NCBI RefSeq assembly: GCF_024362485.1
Contig: NZ_CP101456.1
Location: 3,720,001-3,784,000, forward strand
Origin: Natronobeatus ordinarius
GTDB lineage: Archaea; Halobacteriota; Halobacteria; Halobacteriales; Natrialbaceae
Direction of reading: 5' to 3'
DNA length: 64,000 nucleotides
Numbering within the stretch: position 1 is the stretch's first letter; each line of letters starts with the position of its first letter. The notes beneath the pieces are model-generated. The model saw nothing but the letters and a program-made list of their open reading frames with translations. It made no database searches and was not told the origin of the DNA. Both the position numbers and the translations under genes were made by a program. This document shows, piece after piece, positions 42,318 through 52,700 of this stretch.

Positions 42318-45300
42318 ATGACAGACACACCGGACCTATCCAACGGATCGACCGACCAACAGTTGTTCATCGCTGTATCGCGCGTCTTCGAACCGCTCGT
42401 CGAAGCCGGGGAAGCGGCCGCCAATGGCGAATACGAACCACTCGAACGGCTGCTCGAGTCGGTCGGTGTTCCCGCTGACAATCTCGAGGATACGTTCGAC
42501 GTAATCGCTGCGAACGCAGAGGCTGTCGCGGCCACCTGGGAGACGATCGATCAGGTCGTCGAGGGTGGTGAGTTGCCGCCGGTGTCCGAGCTTCGATCCC
42601 TCTTCGACGACGTCAGGGCCGCCGTCGTGTCGGTTCGTGACCTCGACAACGTCACCGTACCCGAGATCGATGGGGCGGACGTCGGTTCGCGACTGCTCGA
42701 TTACCTGTTGCTCACCTACCTGCGGCGATACCACGCCAGCGTGTACAACGGGCTCGCGATGGTCGGCGTCGTCATCGAGGGGGCCCCTGGAACGGTGGAT
42801 TTCACCGCCCTTCCGGACGTCCTCGAGGATCCCAATTCTGTCGTGGCTGACCTCGTAGCGTGGGGGTCAGACGACTTCGACGTCTACGTGCTTTTGTACT
42901 ACCTCAGGGAAATCCTCTGGAACTTGGGAATCCCGGCCTCGCTCTCGGAGTCCAACCCGGCGGTTGCCGCCCTGGCCAGCGTGAGCGAGGGAGACGACGA
43001 ATTCCCGATCGCCGTCGAGCAGGAACTTCGCATTCCGATCGTTCACGAGGTAACGGAGACTGGCGGCGTCGCGCTCTCGCTCGCGCTCGTCCCGTTACCG
43101 CCAACCAACGACGGTTTGCTCCCGGGCGTCGCCGTCGTTCCACTCGGGAACGCTAGCTTGAACGAGACGATTCCGCTCACCGACACCGTGACGTTCGACG
43201 CCGGGTTCAGCGCCGAGCAGGCCAACTGGGGGCTGACGATCCGTCCCGACGCTGAGGACGGGATTCGAGCCGAACTGGAATCGATCGGCGACGGGGAAGC
43301 GCCGACGACGGTTCATGGCGAGGCGGGCGTCACGATCGATTCTCATGAAGACGAAACGAAACGAACGCTCATCGGTGACTCCGACGGCAATCGACTGGCG
43401 ATCGGCCAGGTGTCAGTTCGCGCGAGCATCCGGTACGACGGTGACGAGCTCTCGATGGCGTTCGAGACGCCGACGACGGGATCGATCGTCCTCCAGCCCG
43501 ACGCGTTCGACGGCTTTCTGGCGAACGTCCTCCCCGGAGACGGCATCGATCACGACTTCGACGTGACCGTCGGCTGGTCCTCGAGCGAGGGGCTGTACTT
43601 CGAACGCGGAGGCACGTTGGAGACCTCGATCCCGCAGAACGCCTCGATCGGCCCCGTCACCTTCGAGGAGATACACCTCGCAGTCCGACCCGACGCCGAC
43701 GACGGGTCGGGTGCCGAGATCGACGAGGATTCTCGGACGATCCGGCTGACCGGGGCCGCCTCGGCGACGGTCGAGCTCGGCCCGGCGACGGGGACCATCA
43801 CGCGAATGGGAATGGACGCGACGCTCAGCTTCCCGGAGGACGCCCCGTTCCCGCCGGACCTCGACGTCGGTTTCAAGCCACCGGACGGCATCGGCCTCGC
43901 GATCGACTCCGGGCCGGTCTCCGGCGGCGGCTTCCTCGAGTTCGACCACGAGAACAACCGGTACGCGGGCGCGGTCCAGCTCCACGTCGGCGACCTGACG
44001 CTCAACGCGGTCGGGTTGCTGACGACGGAGCTACCCGACGGCGGCGACGGCTTCTCGCTGCTGGTGATCGTCGCGGGGGAGTTCACGCCGGTGCAACTGG
44101 GCTTCGGCTTCACGCTCAACGGTGTCGGCGGGCTGGTCGGCATCCACCGGTCGATGAAGAAGAAGCCGCTCCAGGAGGCGGTCGCGAGCGGCTCGCTCGA
44201 CTCCGTGCTCTTCCCGGAGGACCCGGTCGCCAACGCCCAGCGGATCATCACCGACCTGCGCGCCATCTTCCCGCCGACGCGGGACACGCACGTCTTCGGC
44301 CCGATGGTGCGACTGGGCTGGGGGACGCCGACGCTGATCACGGCCGACCTCGGGGTGGTCCTCGAGGTACCCTCGCTCAATATCGCCATCCTGGGGCGGC
44401 TGTCGGCACTGCTGCCCGACGACGTCGCGCCGCTGATCGAGCTCAACATGGACGTACTCGGCTTCGTCGACCAGGAGGCCCAGGAGGTCTCGATCGACGC
44501 CTCTCTCTTCGATTCACGGGTTCTCCAGTGGAGTCTGAGCGGCGACTTCGCCCTCCGAAGCGGCTGGGGCCAGAACCCGCGATTTATCCTCTCGGCGGGT
44601 GGCTTCCACCCCGAGTACGAGCCGCCGGGGACGTTCCCCGAACTCGACCGGGTGAAAGCGAGCATGGGCAAGCCCGACGACCGCATCTACGTCGAGCTCT
44701 CGGGGTACTTCGCGCTGACGACGAACACCGCCCAGGTCGGTGGCAAGGTCGACGCCGCGGCCACCGCCGGTTCGCTCGAGGCCGCCGGCACCATCTGGTT
44801 CGACGCCCTGTTCGAGTTCGACCCGTTTTTCTTCACGATCACCTTCGGCGTGAAGTTCTCGGTCACGTACAAGGGGAAGGGATTCAGCCTGACGGCGAAG
44901 GGAAAACTCGAGGGACCGTCGCCGTGGTACGTCGAGGGCCGCGTCGAGATCGATCTCAAGCTCAAGACGATCGGAAAGAGCTTCAGCGGGTCGATCGGCT
45001 CGGAAAGCGACGACGACGGCCTGCCGCCGGCGGACGTCATGTCGAAGCTCCTCGAGGAGCTCGAGCGCCCGGGCAACTGGAGCGCCCAGCGCCCCGCCGA
45101 CGCCGGCTCGCTGGTCACCGTCCGCGAACTCGACGAGCTGACCGCCCCCAGCACGGGTCCGGACGCGGACGACGACGCTGCCGAGCGCGTGCTCGTTCAC
45201 CCGCTCGGAACGATCTCGGTCCGCCAGACCGTCGTCCCGCTCGACTTCCGCATCGAGGTGTTCGGCAACGCCCGGCCGGCGACGGAGACGAAGTTCACGA

Positions 45301-46175
45301 TCGAAGGGGCCGCCGCCGAGGGCGAAGCCGACGCGCTCGAACTCGAAGGTGTCCTCGAGGAGCAGTTCGCCCCGGGTCAGTACCTCGATCTAACCGAGGA
45401 GGAGAAGCTCGACAGTCCGTCGTTCGAGTCGTTGCCGGCCGGGCGGACGGTCGAATCGGCCGGCGTCTTCAGAGGCGGCGACTCCGCGGAAGAACGCCTG
45501 CGAAACGCCCGGGAGGCGACGCTGTGTTACGAGACGTTCGTCGAGGACCGGCGGAAGGGCCACTGGGCGACGCCGCTGGCCGACCTCGGCCGTTTCAAGC
45601 AGTTGCCCGACGCGGAATCGTATCTGACCGAACCCGTCCGACTGGCGCAGGCGTTCGACGACGTGGGCGCGGTCGCGACCGCGAAGTCACGGGCCGTCGG
45701 GAAGCGCAAGTACGTCTCGCCGGTCGTGACGGCCGAGGCGACGACCGTCGACGCCGAGGCGGAACCGATGACGGCGACGGTCGACGTCGACGCCGAGACG
45801 GACACGCTGACCGTGACGGCCGGACCGGTCGTCGAGTCGGGTGACGTCGGGTCGGGCGATGCAGTGGTCGACGGACCGGGCGATGGCGACGCCGGTTCCG
45901 GGCGCCTCGAGTTCGACGAACGCTCGATCTCACAGACTGGCGAGGTGTCGTTCGAATCCGTGACTGGCGGATCGACGCTCTCGGTGGAGGAGGGGAGGTA
46001 CGTCCCCGTCGATTCGGCCGACATGACGCCGGCGCCCTTCGCCGAGGGGCCGGTCAGCAAGACCGCTGCCAGGCGGGCCATCGCCCGACACGTCCGGGCG
46101 AATCCGGCCGAGAAGGGTCGGTACCAGGTGGTCGAGCGCCGTCGCGTTCGCGCCACGACGGAGGGGATTCGATGA
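42318..46175 (+). CDS. DUF6603-like giant-operon protein
   Basis: This 1285-aa cytosolic-type protein (no signal peptide) has a helical N-terminus of ~200 residues, then a very long region of alternating beta strands. GFGFTLNGVGGLVGIHRSM (~595), GPMVRLGWGTPTLITADLGV (~660) and DPFFFTITFGVKFS (~836) match the DUF6603 domain from memory. The repeated amphipathic strands suggest an extended beta structure with a hydrophobic face. The last ~350 residues are acidic and Val/Thr-rich, ending in a basic segment (ARRAIARHVRANPAEKGRYQ). It starts 3 bp after the putative pore protein and overlaps the next gene by 4 bp. No enzymatic motif is visible. Confidence 0.75.
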   Translation: MTDTPDLSNGSTDQQLFIAVSRVFEPLVEAGEAAANGEYEPLERLLESVGVPADNLEDTFDVIAANAEAVAATWETIDQVVEGGELPPVSELRSLFDDVRAAVVSVRDLDNVTVPEIDGADVGSRLLDYLLLTYLRRYHASVYNGLAMVGVVIEGAPGTVDFTALPDVLEDPNSVVADLVAWGSDDFDVYVLLYYLREILWNLGIPASLSESNPAVAALASVSEGDDEFPIAVEQELRIPIVHEVTETGGVALSLALVPLPPTNDGLLPGVAVVPLGNASLNETIPLTDTVTFDAGFSAEQANWGLTIRPDAEDGIRAELESIGDGEAPTTVHGEAGVTIDSHEDETKRTLIGDSDGNRLAIGQVSVRASIRYDGDELSMAFETPTTGSIVLQPDAFDGFLANVLPGDGIDHDFDVTVGWSSSEGLYFERGGTLETSIPQNASIGPVTFEEIHLAVRPDADDGSGAEIDEDSRTIRLTGAASATVELGPATGTITRMGMDATLSFPEDAPFPPDLDVGFKPPDGIGLAIDSGPVSGGGFLEFDHENNRYAGAVQLHVGDLTLNAVGLLTTELPDGGDGFSLLVIVAGEFTPVQLGFGFTLNGVGGLVGIHRSMKKKPLQEAVASGSLDSVLFPEDPVANAQRIITDLRAIFPPTRDTHVFGPMVRLGWGTPTLITADLGVVLEVPSLNIAILGRLSALLPDDVAPLIELNMDVLGFVDQEAQEVSIDASLFDSRVLQWSLSGDFALRSGWGQNPRFILSAGGFHPEYEPPGTFPELDRVKASMGKPDDRIYVELSGYFALTTNTAQVGGKVDAAATAGSLEAAGTIWFDALFEFDPFFFTITFGVKFSVTYKGKGFSLTAKGKLEGPSPWYVEGRVEIDLKLKTIGKSFSGSIGSESDDDGLPPADVMSKLLEELERPGNWSAQRPADAGSLVTVRELDELTAPSTGPDADDDAAERVLVHPLGTISVRQTVVPLDFRIEVFGNARPATETKFTIEGAAAEGEADALELEGVLEEQFAPGQYLDLTEEEKLDSPSFESLPAGRTVESAGVFRGGDSAEERLRNAREATLCYETFVEDRRKGHWATPLADLGRFKQLPDAESYLTEPVRLAQAFDDVGAVATAKSRAVGKRKYVSPVVTAEATTVDAEAEPMTATVDVDAETDTLTVTAGPVVESGDVGSGDAVVDGPGDGDAGSGRLEFDERSISQTGEVSFESVTGGSTLSVEEGRYVPVDSADMTPAPFAEGPVSKTAARRAIARHVRANPAEKGRYQVVERRRVRATTEGIR

Positions 46176-49100
46176 GCGACGACGCAACCTACACGTTCTA
46201 TCCGGTGGTCAGAGCGGGGCATCGACCAGGTAGCGAGTTCGACGGGGACGAGGGGTCGATTCCCGATAGCGGGGAGACGGCGGTGACGCTTTCGGTCACC
46301 GGCTACGACGACGATGATCGGGAGACCACCGAGGAGGCCGCGGTCGCCGTCCACGTCTACGGACCGGGCGACGTGACCGGCCTCGACGAGCGCCAGATCG
46401 TCAGGCGCGAGCCGACACCCCGGACGGACGCCTTCCCGCCCCGGCAGTTCCCCGTCGTCGAGTTCGACCGACCGGACCTGCCCTGGCTGTTCAGCCCCCA
46501 GCGCGCGGACGTCGCGGGTCGGGTCCACCCCTGGCTGTGTCTCGTCGTCGTCGACCGCGATCACCCGGACGTCTCCTACGCGGCCGTCGGTCCCGGGTCG
46601 CTTCCGGCGCTCGAGGCGCCGGTCTCCGAGCTACCTGATCCGGCCGAATCTTACCTCTGGGCGCACGCCCAGCACCTCGGCACACCCGGCGACGGCGCTG
46701 ACGTCCCGGCGATCGCTGCCGAGTCGACCCACTCGCGCTCGCGGTTGCTCTGTCCGCGGAACCTCGAGGCGAACACCCGCTATCGCGCGGCGGTCGTTCC
46801 GGTGTTCGAGCCGGGTCGACAGGCGGGGCTGGGTCGCGACCCCGACCCGACGAACGCGTTCGCCTGGGACGCCGAGTCTGGAACGGTCGAACTTCCAGTC
46901 TATGACTCCTGGACGTTCATCACCTCGCCCGAGGGAGACTTCGTCTCGCTCGCGACCGATCTCGAACCGGTCGTGCTCGGCCAGGACGTCGGCCGGCGGA
47001 CCGTCGACGTCAGCAAACCCGGGCCGACGGCGCTCAAGCGCCCGGGCGAGGGCGCAGAGAGCACGGTCGGTCTCGAGGGCGCCCTCGAGTCGCCCGCGGC
47101 CGCGGCGCTCTCAGATCCCTACGATCCCGACCTGGCCGACCGGCTCCGGTCGCTGCTCAACCGGTCGGAATCGCTCGACGAGGCGCTCCCGGAGGACGTC
47201 GTCGCCCCGCCGCTGTACGGGCAGTGGCACGCGAGCCGATCGGTCGTCGGCGCGGCCGACGCGTCCAACGCCGACTGGTTCGACCAGCTCAACGCCGACC
47301 CGCGCTACCGGATGGCCGCCGGCTTCGGGACGACCGTCGTGCAGGCCGAACAGGAACACCTGATGGCCGCCGCGTGGGAGCAGTTCGGCGACCTCCGGGA
47401 GGCCAACGGCTACCTCTGTCGGAGCCAGCTCGTCCGGGAGTCGCTCCGGACGACCTACGACCGAATCCGGACGAAGTCCCCCGGCCGACTCCTCCAGCTC
47501 TCCGGACCGATCCACCGACACGTCTTCGACGACCGGCTCGAGGGGACCGTCCACTCACACGTCGTGGGGACGACGACGCCCGTCGGGATGACGAACCCGA
47601 AATTCCGCGGACTCACGAACTCCCACGGACCGCTCGCCCGGCGCGACGGCGCCACGTTGGAGGCGATGGCGATCGCCACACGAATCGAGGAGGGGTTGGT
47701 CCCCGGGCAGACGCTGGATGCCGAATCGAAGGCCGTAGGATCCGAGACCGACACCGTAACCGATCACGACGGGGTTCACGAACTCGACCCCGAGGCGGGC
47801 GTCGGTGCCGAATTCGGCGGCGTCGATACGTCACTCGACCAGGATCTCGCGACGGGGCCGGTCGGCTGGAGTGCGCCGAGCTTCGGCGACGTCGGCGCAA
47901 CGGGCGCCGGCGGCCCGGGTGGGGCGAACGTGCTGGCGGTGACGGCCGGCAGCGAGGGGCCACAACTCCCGCCAGGGGTCCGCTCGGCCGATCCCGACGC
48001 CGATCCGGCCGACGAGCGCTACGAGTCGCGCGTCGCTCGCCACCGCGTGCTCGCGCTGTGTGAGAGCGTCGAACGCCACTGCCTCTCGGCACGCTCGGTC
48101 CTCTCCCGGCTCGAGCGAGCCGTCGACCGGCAAGAGCACGCGCAGGTGGTCGACCTCGTCCGGGCCGACCCCGATCCCTACCGTCGGGCCGCGAGCATCG
48201 TTCCGAACACGGTCGAGCCACTCTCACGGGCGCTCTCGAAGCTGCTGATCGAGCCGCGGCCGCCGACGGTGGCCGCCGAGCTGACGAGCGACGTGGCGGC
48301 CGACCTGTGTGACCGGCTGCGCGAGTCGGGCGACCGGCTCGAAGCCGCCGTCGAGGCGGCCCTCGAGGCGGCCGTCGAGGGACTCTCCGATCCGGAGGCG
48401 CCGCTCGACGCGGCGAGCCCGCCGCTGTCGTCCGCCACGACGACGATCTCGCGGATGATCGGCGTCGTCGACCGAATCCGGAGCATGGTCGCCATCGAGG
48501 CCGACGCAGACCCGACGATGGCGGGCGCCGAAGGTCCAACCGACGCCGACGGGATGGGTGCCGGGTTCTCGACGTCGATGCTCAAGAGCCAACAGTTCGG
48601 CCCCGCGCCGGGCGCAGAGCTGGCCCAGGCCGACCTCGAGGCGGTCACCGACGCCATCCTGACCGAGCTGGATCCCGACCGGGGCCTCCCGGCCGTCGTG
48701 GCCGATCGGCTGAACCTCCCCGCCATCCCGGACCGGCTCGACCCGCTCGAGCAGATCATGGCAGCGCCGTCGTTCGACCGGCCGATGTCCGAGTCGCTCG
48801 TCGACCTCGACCCCGAACACTTGCTACCCGGCGTAGGCGAGGTACCAGACGACAGCGTCGGGCTCGTGCAGACGAACCCGGCGTTCGTCGAGGCGTTCAT
48901 GGCCGGCTTGAACCACGAGATGGCCCGGCTGCTGCGCTGGCGTCGGTACCCGACCGACAAGCGCGGGACGTACTTCAGGCAGTTCTGGGACCACCGGGCG
49001 AGTCCCGACGTGGACACCCTCGAGGATATCGAGGAGCTGCACCGCTGGTCCGGTGCACTGGGATCGAACGACCTCGAGGGGGACGAGCAACCGACGGCCG

Positions 49101-49792
49101 TCCTCCTCGTTCGCGGTGAGTTACTCCGTCGGTACCCGAATACGATGATCTACGCGGCAAAAGCGACCGAGGACGCGACCGGAGCGATAGACGACTCAGA
49201 CCGAATCCCCGCGTTGCCCAACCTCTACGAGAACGTCGAGGAGGGCGATGCCCTCGACGACGAGAACGTGCGGTTTCCCGAGTTCAGCGGCTCACTCGGA
49301 GACGACGTCACGTTCTTCGGCTTCGACCTGACCGTGCCCGAAGCGCGAGCCGATCCGTACCACCTGCCGGAGGAGCCGGCGCCGGACGACCACGACGACG
49401 AGGGCTGGTTCTTCGTCATCGAGGAGCCGGCCGCCGACGTCCGGTTCGGCATGCTCGGCGGGGACGACGACGAGTCGATCGACCCGATCGCCGAGACGGG
49501 CGAGCACGTGGCCGTCGCCAACGAGCCCGGCTGGTACGACGGGATGAGCGACGACGACGGATCGGGCGTGAACCAGTCCGTCGAGTGGGGCAAGAACAGC
49601 GCGCACATGGCCCACCTCACCTGGCGTCGGCCGAGCCGCGTCGCGATTCACGCGAGCGAGCTGTTGCCCGATCCCGACGACGACAGTCCGTTCGTGATCG
49701 GGGAGATGCCCGAGTCGTTCGAACTCGCCGACGACCTCTCGTTCCTGACGTCACCCGGATCGACCTCGACTGACGGAGGTGTCGACGAATGA
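46172..49792 (+). CDS. Conserved giant-operon protein of 1206 aa, unnamed bacterial-type family
   Basis: The protein has no signal peptide or membrane segment. Blocks that I recognise from unnamed bacterial proteins are VVQAEQEHLMAAAWEQFGDL (~390), GLNHEMARLLRWRRYPTDKR near 912, RGTYFRQFWDH just after it, LLVRGELLRRYPNTMIYA near 979 and DDVTFFGFDLTVPEARADPY near 1045. The N-terminus (TYTFYPVVRAG) is beta-rich; the middle is helical with Asp/Gly insertions typical of haloarchaea. A GGAGG-type Shine-Dalgarno precedes the ATG, which overlaps the DUF6603 stop. It is invariably, in my recollection, near genes like the next two, suggesting a complex. Function unknown. Confidence 0.72.
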   Translation: MSDDATYTFYPVVRAGHRPGSEFDGDEGSIPDSGETAVTLSVTGYDDDDRETTEEAAVAVHVYGPGDVTGLDERQIVRREPTPRTDAFPPRQFPVVEFDRPDLPWLFSPQRADVAGRVHPWLCLVVVDRDHPDVSYAAVGPGSLPALEAPVSELPDPAESYLWAHAQHLGTPGDGADVPAIAAESTHSRSRLLCPRNLEANTRYRAAVVPVFEPGRQAGLGRDPDPTNAFAWDAESGTVELPVYDSWTFITSPEGDFVSLATDLEPVVLGQDVGRRTVDVSKPGPTALKRPGEGAESTVGLEGALESPAAAALSDPYDPDLADRLRSLLNRSESLDEALPEDVVAPPLYGQWHASRSVVGAADASNADWFDQLNADPRYRMAAGFGTTVVQAEQEHLMAAAWEQFGDLREANGYLCRSQLVRESLRTTYDRIRTKSPGRLLQLSGPIHRHVFDDRLEGTVHSHVVGTTTPVGMTNPKFRGLTNSHGPLARRDGATLEAMAIATRIEEGLVPGQTLDAESKAVGSETDTVTDHDGVHELDPEAGVGAEFGGVDTSLDQDLATGPVGWSAPSFGDVGATGAGGPGGANVLAVTAGSEGPQLPPGVRSADPDADPADERYESRVARHRVLALCESVERHCLSARSVLSRLERAVDRQEHAQVVDLVRADPDPYRRAASIVPNTVEPLSRALSKLLIEPRPPTVAAELTSDVAADLCDRLRESGDRLEAAVEAALEAAVEGLSDPEAPLDAASPPLSSATTTISRMIGVVDRIRSMVAIEADADPTMAGAEGPTDADGMGAGFSTSMLKSQQFGPAPGAELAQADLEAVTDAILTELDPDRGLPAVVADRLNLPAIPDRLDPLEQIMAAPSFDRPMSESLVDLDPEHLLPGVGEVPDDSVGLVQTNPAFVEAFMAGLNHEMARLLRWRRYPTDKRGTYFRQFWDHRASPDVDTLEDIEELHRWSGALGSNDLEGDEQPTAVLLVRGELLRRYPNTMIYAAKATEDATGAIDDSDRIPALPNLYENVEEGDALDDENVRFPEFSGSLGDDVTFFGFDLTVPEARADPYHLPEEPAPDDHDDEGWFFVIEEPAADVRFGMLGGDDDESIDPIAETGEHVAVANEPGWYDGMSDDDGSGVNQSVEWGKNSAHMAHLTWRRPSRVAIHASELLPDPDDDSPFVIGEMPESFELADDLSFLTSPGSTSTDGGVDE

Positions 49793-52700
49793 ACGCGGGA
49801 ACGGACGCTGGTGGCGACGCCAGCGAGGACCTGTACGCCGAGGCGGCGGCCGCACGGGAGCGGTGGCGCCGGAGCGACGACCTGCTCAACCGGGCCCGGC
49901 TCGTCCGGGAGGAACTGCTCGCGTTCGGCGACGCGGTCGACTGGATCGGCCACGGCGTCGACGACCTCTCGGCGGGATCGTCGATCCTCGCCGACCTCGA
50001 TTCGACGGAGCGGGCCGCCTGGGAGGCCGTCGAGGACGCCCTCGAGCGGTTCCAGCTCGAGTCCGACGAGCCCCGCGACGCGCTCGCGTTCCTCGTGGAG
50101 TCGGGCGAGGACAGCGAGCCGGCGCCGCTAACCGCGTTTTCGACCGAACACACGGTCGACGCGACCGTCGGCGCCCTCGTCGACGCCCTCGAAACCTACG
50201 CCGACGGCGGCCCGTGGGACGCGGTACCGGCGGCGCTCGCGGCCGTTCCGGCCGGCCCTGAACCGGTTCGGGACGCGGCCGAGCTGTTCGAGGCGGTCGC
50301 CGTCGCGGCGTTGCACGACCGGGTCGCCCAGCGTTCGCGCGTGCAGGACGCGATCGACGCGGCGACCGAGGCGGTCTACGACCCCGTGACGACCCTCGAG
50401 GAGCAGCCGATCGCGCTGTTTCCGGTCGGGATCGAGACGCGCTTCGTCGGCCCCGCGGATACCACGTCCGCCGAGGAGGACGAACTCTGGATCCGTCTCT
50501 ACCACGACGACGTCCACGCCCACACCCACGAGTTCGAGCTGACGACCGAGGAACGTCGGTCAGGAAAACGCTTCTGGGCGACGATGTGGCTCGCCGCCCA
50601 CCCCGACCCCGACGAGATCGAGTTCGACGCCGAGGGGACGTACCTCACCGAGCGGTTCCCGAACGACCCCGGCCTCCGCGAGATGCTCGCCGGAATCGAC
50701 CTCGATCGGTTTTCCAGTACACACGACGCACGCTACGACGAGCTCAAGTCCCGCGCCTGGGGGACGCTTGTCGACCGACTCGGCGAGGACCGGGCCGACT
50801 ACGTCGTCCACGCGCTCGCACCGACCGACCACGACGGCACCGACCTCGAGTACGCCCTCCTGACCCCACCCGAGCTGGGGCTACCCGACCTCGACGCGAA
50901 ATCGGCCGTCCCCGATGAGGTCGACCGCTCACCCCCCGAGACCGACGGCGAGTATCCCGGGCTCGCCTTCCCGGAGACGCCGTTGCGGAGCCAGCCCTGG
51001 ACGAAACAACCGATCGCGAAGTTGTTGCCCGACCGCTGGGTGGCCCTGCTCGAGTGGGAGCGTCCCGACGGCGAGACGGGCCGGAAGACGATCGCTGGCG
51101 AGCCGATCGAGGACCTCCTCCCGATCGGCCCGCGGGCGGAGCTCGAGGGCGACGGCGGCGGTCCGGACGACCCCGACGGCTCGGAGTGGACCGAGGAGAT
51201 CGAGGCGGCGTTCGAGGTGGGGATGGCGCTTCGCGTTCCGCTCGCGGCCCTGCCCGGCTACGACGATGCCCGCGGGATCGACCGGCTCGTCGTCGTCGGG
51301 GCGAAAGCGTCGATGGCGCCGGGTTCGACCGCCGAAGCGCTGACCGACCAACTCCGGAGCCACCAGTACACGAGCGGACTCTCGCTACTCTCGCCGGGGA
51401 CGGAGACGAACGTCGAGTCGGCCGATCCGGTGGGTGCCCTCGACGAGGATCCCGAGGCGATCGGCCCGCCGCGAGTCGCCGAGATGGACTTGAGCGACGG
51501 CGACCTCCTCGCCCGGGCGCTCGCGCTCGACACGAGCGACGGCCACCCCTTCGCCCACGTCCCCGGGGCGGACTCGACCGACCAGCTCGACGCCCGCCAC
51601 GCCAACTCCGCGCTCTGGCCCGCGACGCTCGGCTACACGCTCACGAACGTCCTGACGCCGAACGAGCTGATCGGCCTCGAGAGCATCTGGGACGGGGCGT
51701 CGAATCCGGTTCCGGGATTCGACGACGGGGAGACCGACCCCGCCGAGGCGCTGGCCTGGCTCGACGCCTACCGACGCCACTTCATCCGGTACGTCCGGGC
51801 GCGCGGCCCGTTCCCGACTCTCCGGGTGGGGTCCCAGCCGTACGGCCTCCTCCCGGTGACGGCGACCCACGACACCGAGACGGCGGTTCCGGCGCCGGAC
51901 CCGAACGTGGTGTCTGCGATCAAGAACCGAGCGCTGACGGTCCCCGAGGCGACCGACCAGGGCGTCCGAATGGCCTCGCTGGTCCAGGCCCAGGAGCTGT
52001 CGACCGAGGAGTTGCTCGAGGCCGACGCCGAGCCCGAAGCCCTGTACGAACACGACGTCGACCCGGTCGAGCTCCTCGAGGGCGGCGTGGAAGCGACGAC
52101 GATGCGCGAGCTGGGCGAGAACGTCGAGGAGCTGGCCGACCGGGGTGCAGAGCTCTCCCAGCTCGTGACCGCGGGGTTCGAAGTGGTGGAACTCGAGTCG
52201 GTCGGCGCGACCATCCGGGAGGTCATCGAGGCCGGGGCGAAGCCCCAACAAATTGCCCGGGCGGGCGCGACCGTGGCCCAGCTCGCCGGCGTCGACATTC
52301 CCGCCGAGGAACTCGTCAGAGCCGGCTTCACCGCCCGAGACGTGGTGTCGGCCGGCTTCACCGTCGCCGACGTCCTGCGCGGCGGGGCCCCGCCGAGCGC
52401 GCTCGCCGACGTCGGGCTCGACCGAGACACGCTCCGCCGGCTCGAGGCCCCGGCGGGGAGCCTGCGTGTCGCCGGCGTTTCGGCGGCGGACCTGCTCGAG
52501 GCGGGCTACACCGCCTCCGAGTTGCTCAACGGCGGCTTCGCCGAGGAGGAACTCGCGAACACCGGCATCTCGCTCGCTGACGTCGCCGACGTCGGACGAT
52601 CGGTCGCCGAGCTTGCGAACGAGGGCGTCACCGTCGACGGCCTGCGCGAGCGCGGCTTCGGTCCGGACGCCCTCCTCGAATCGGGGTACGGCCCGGACGC

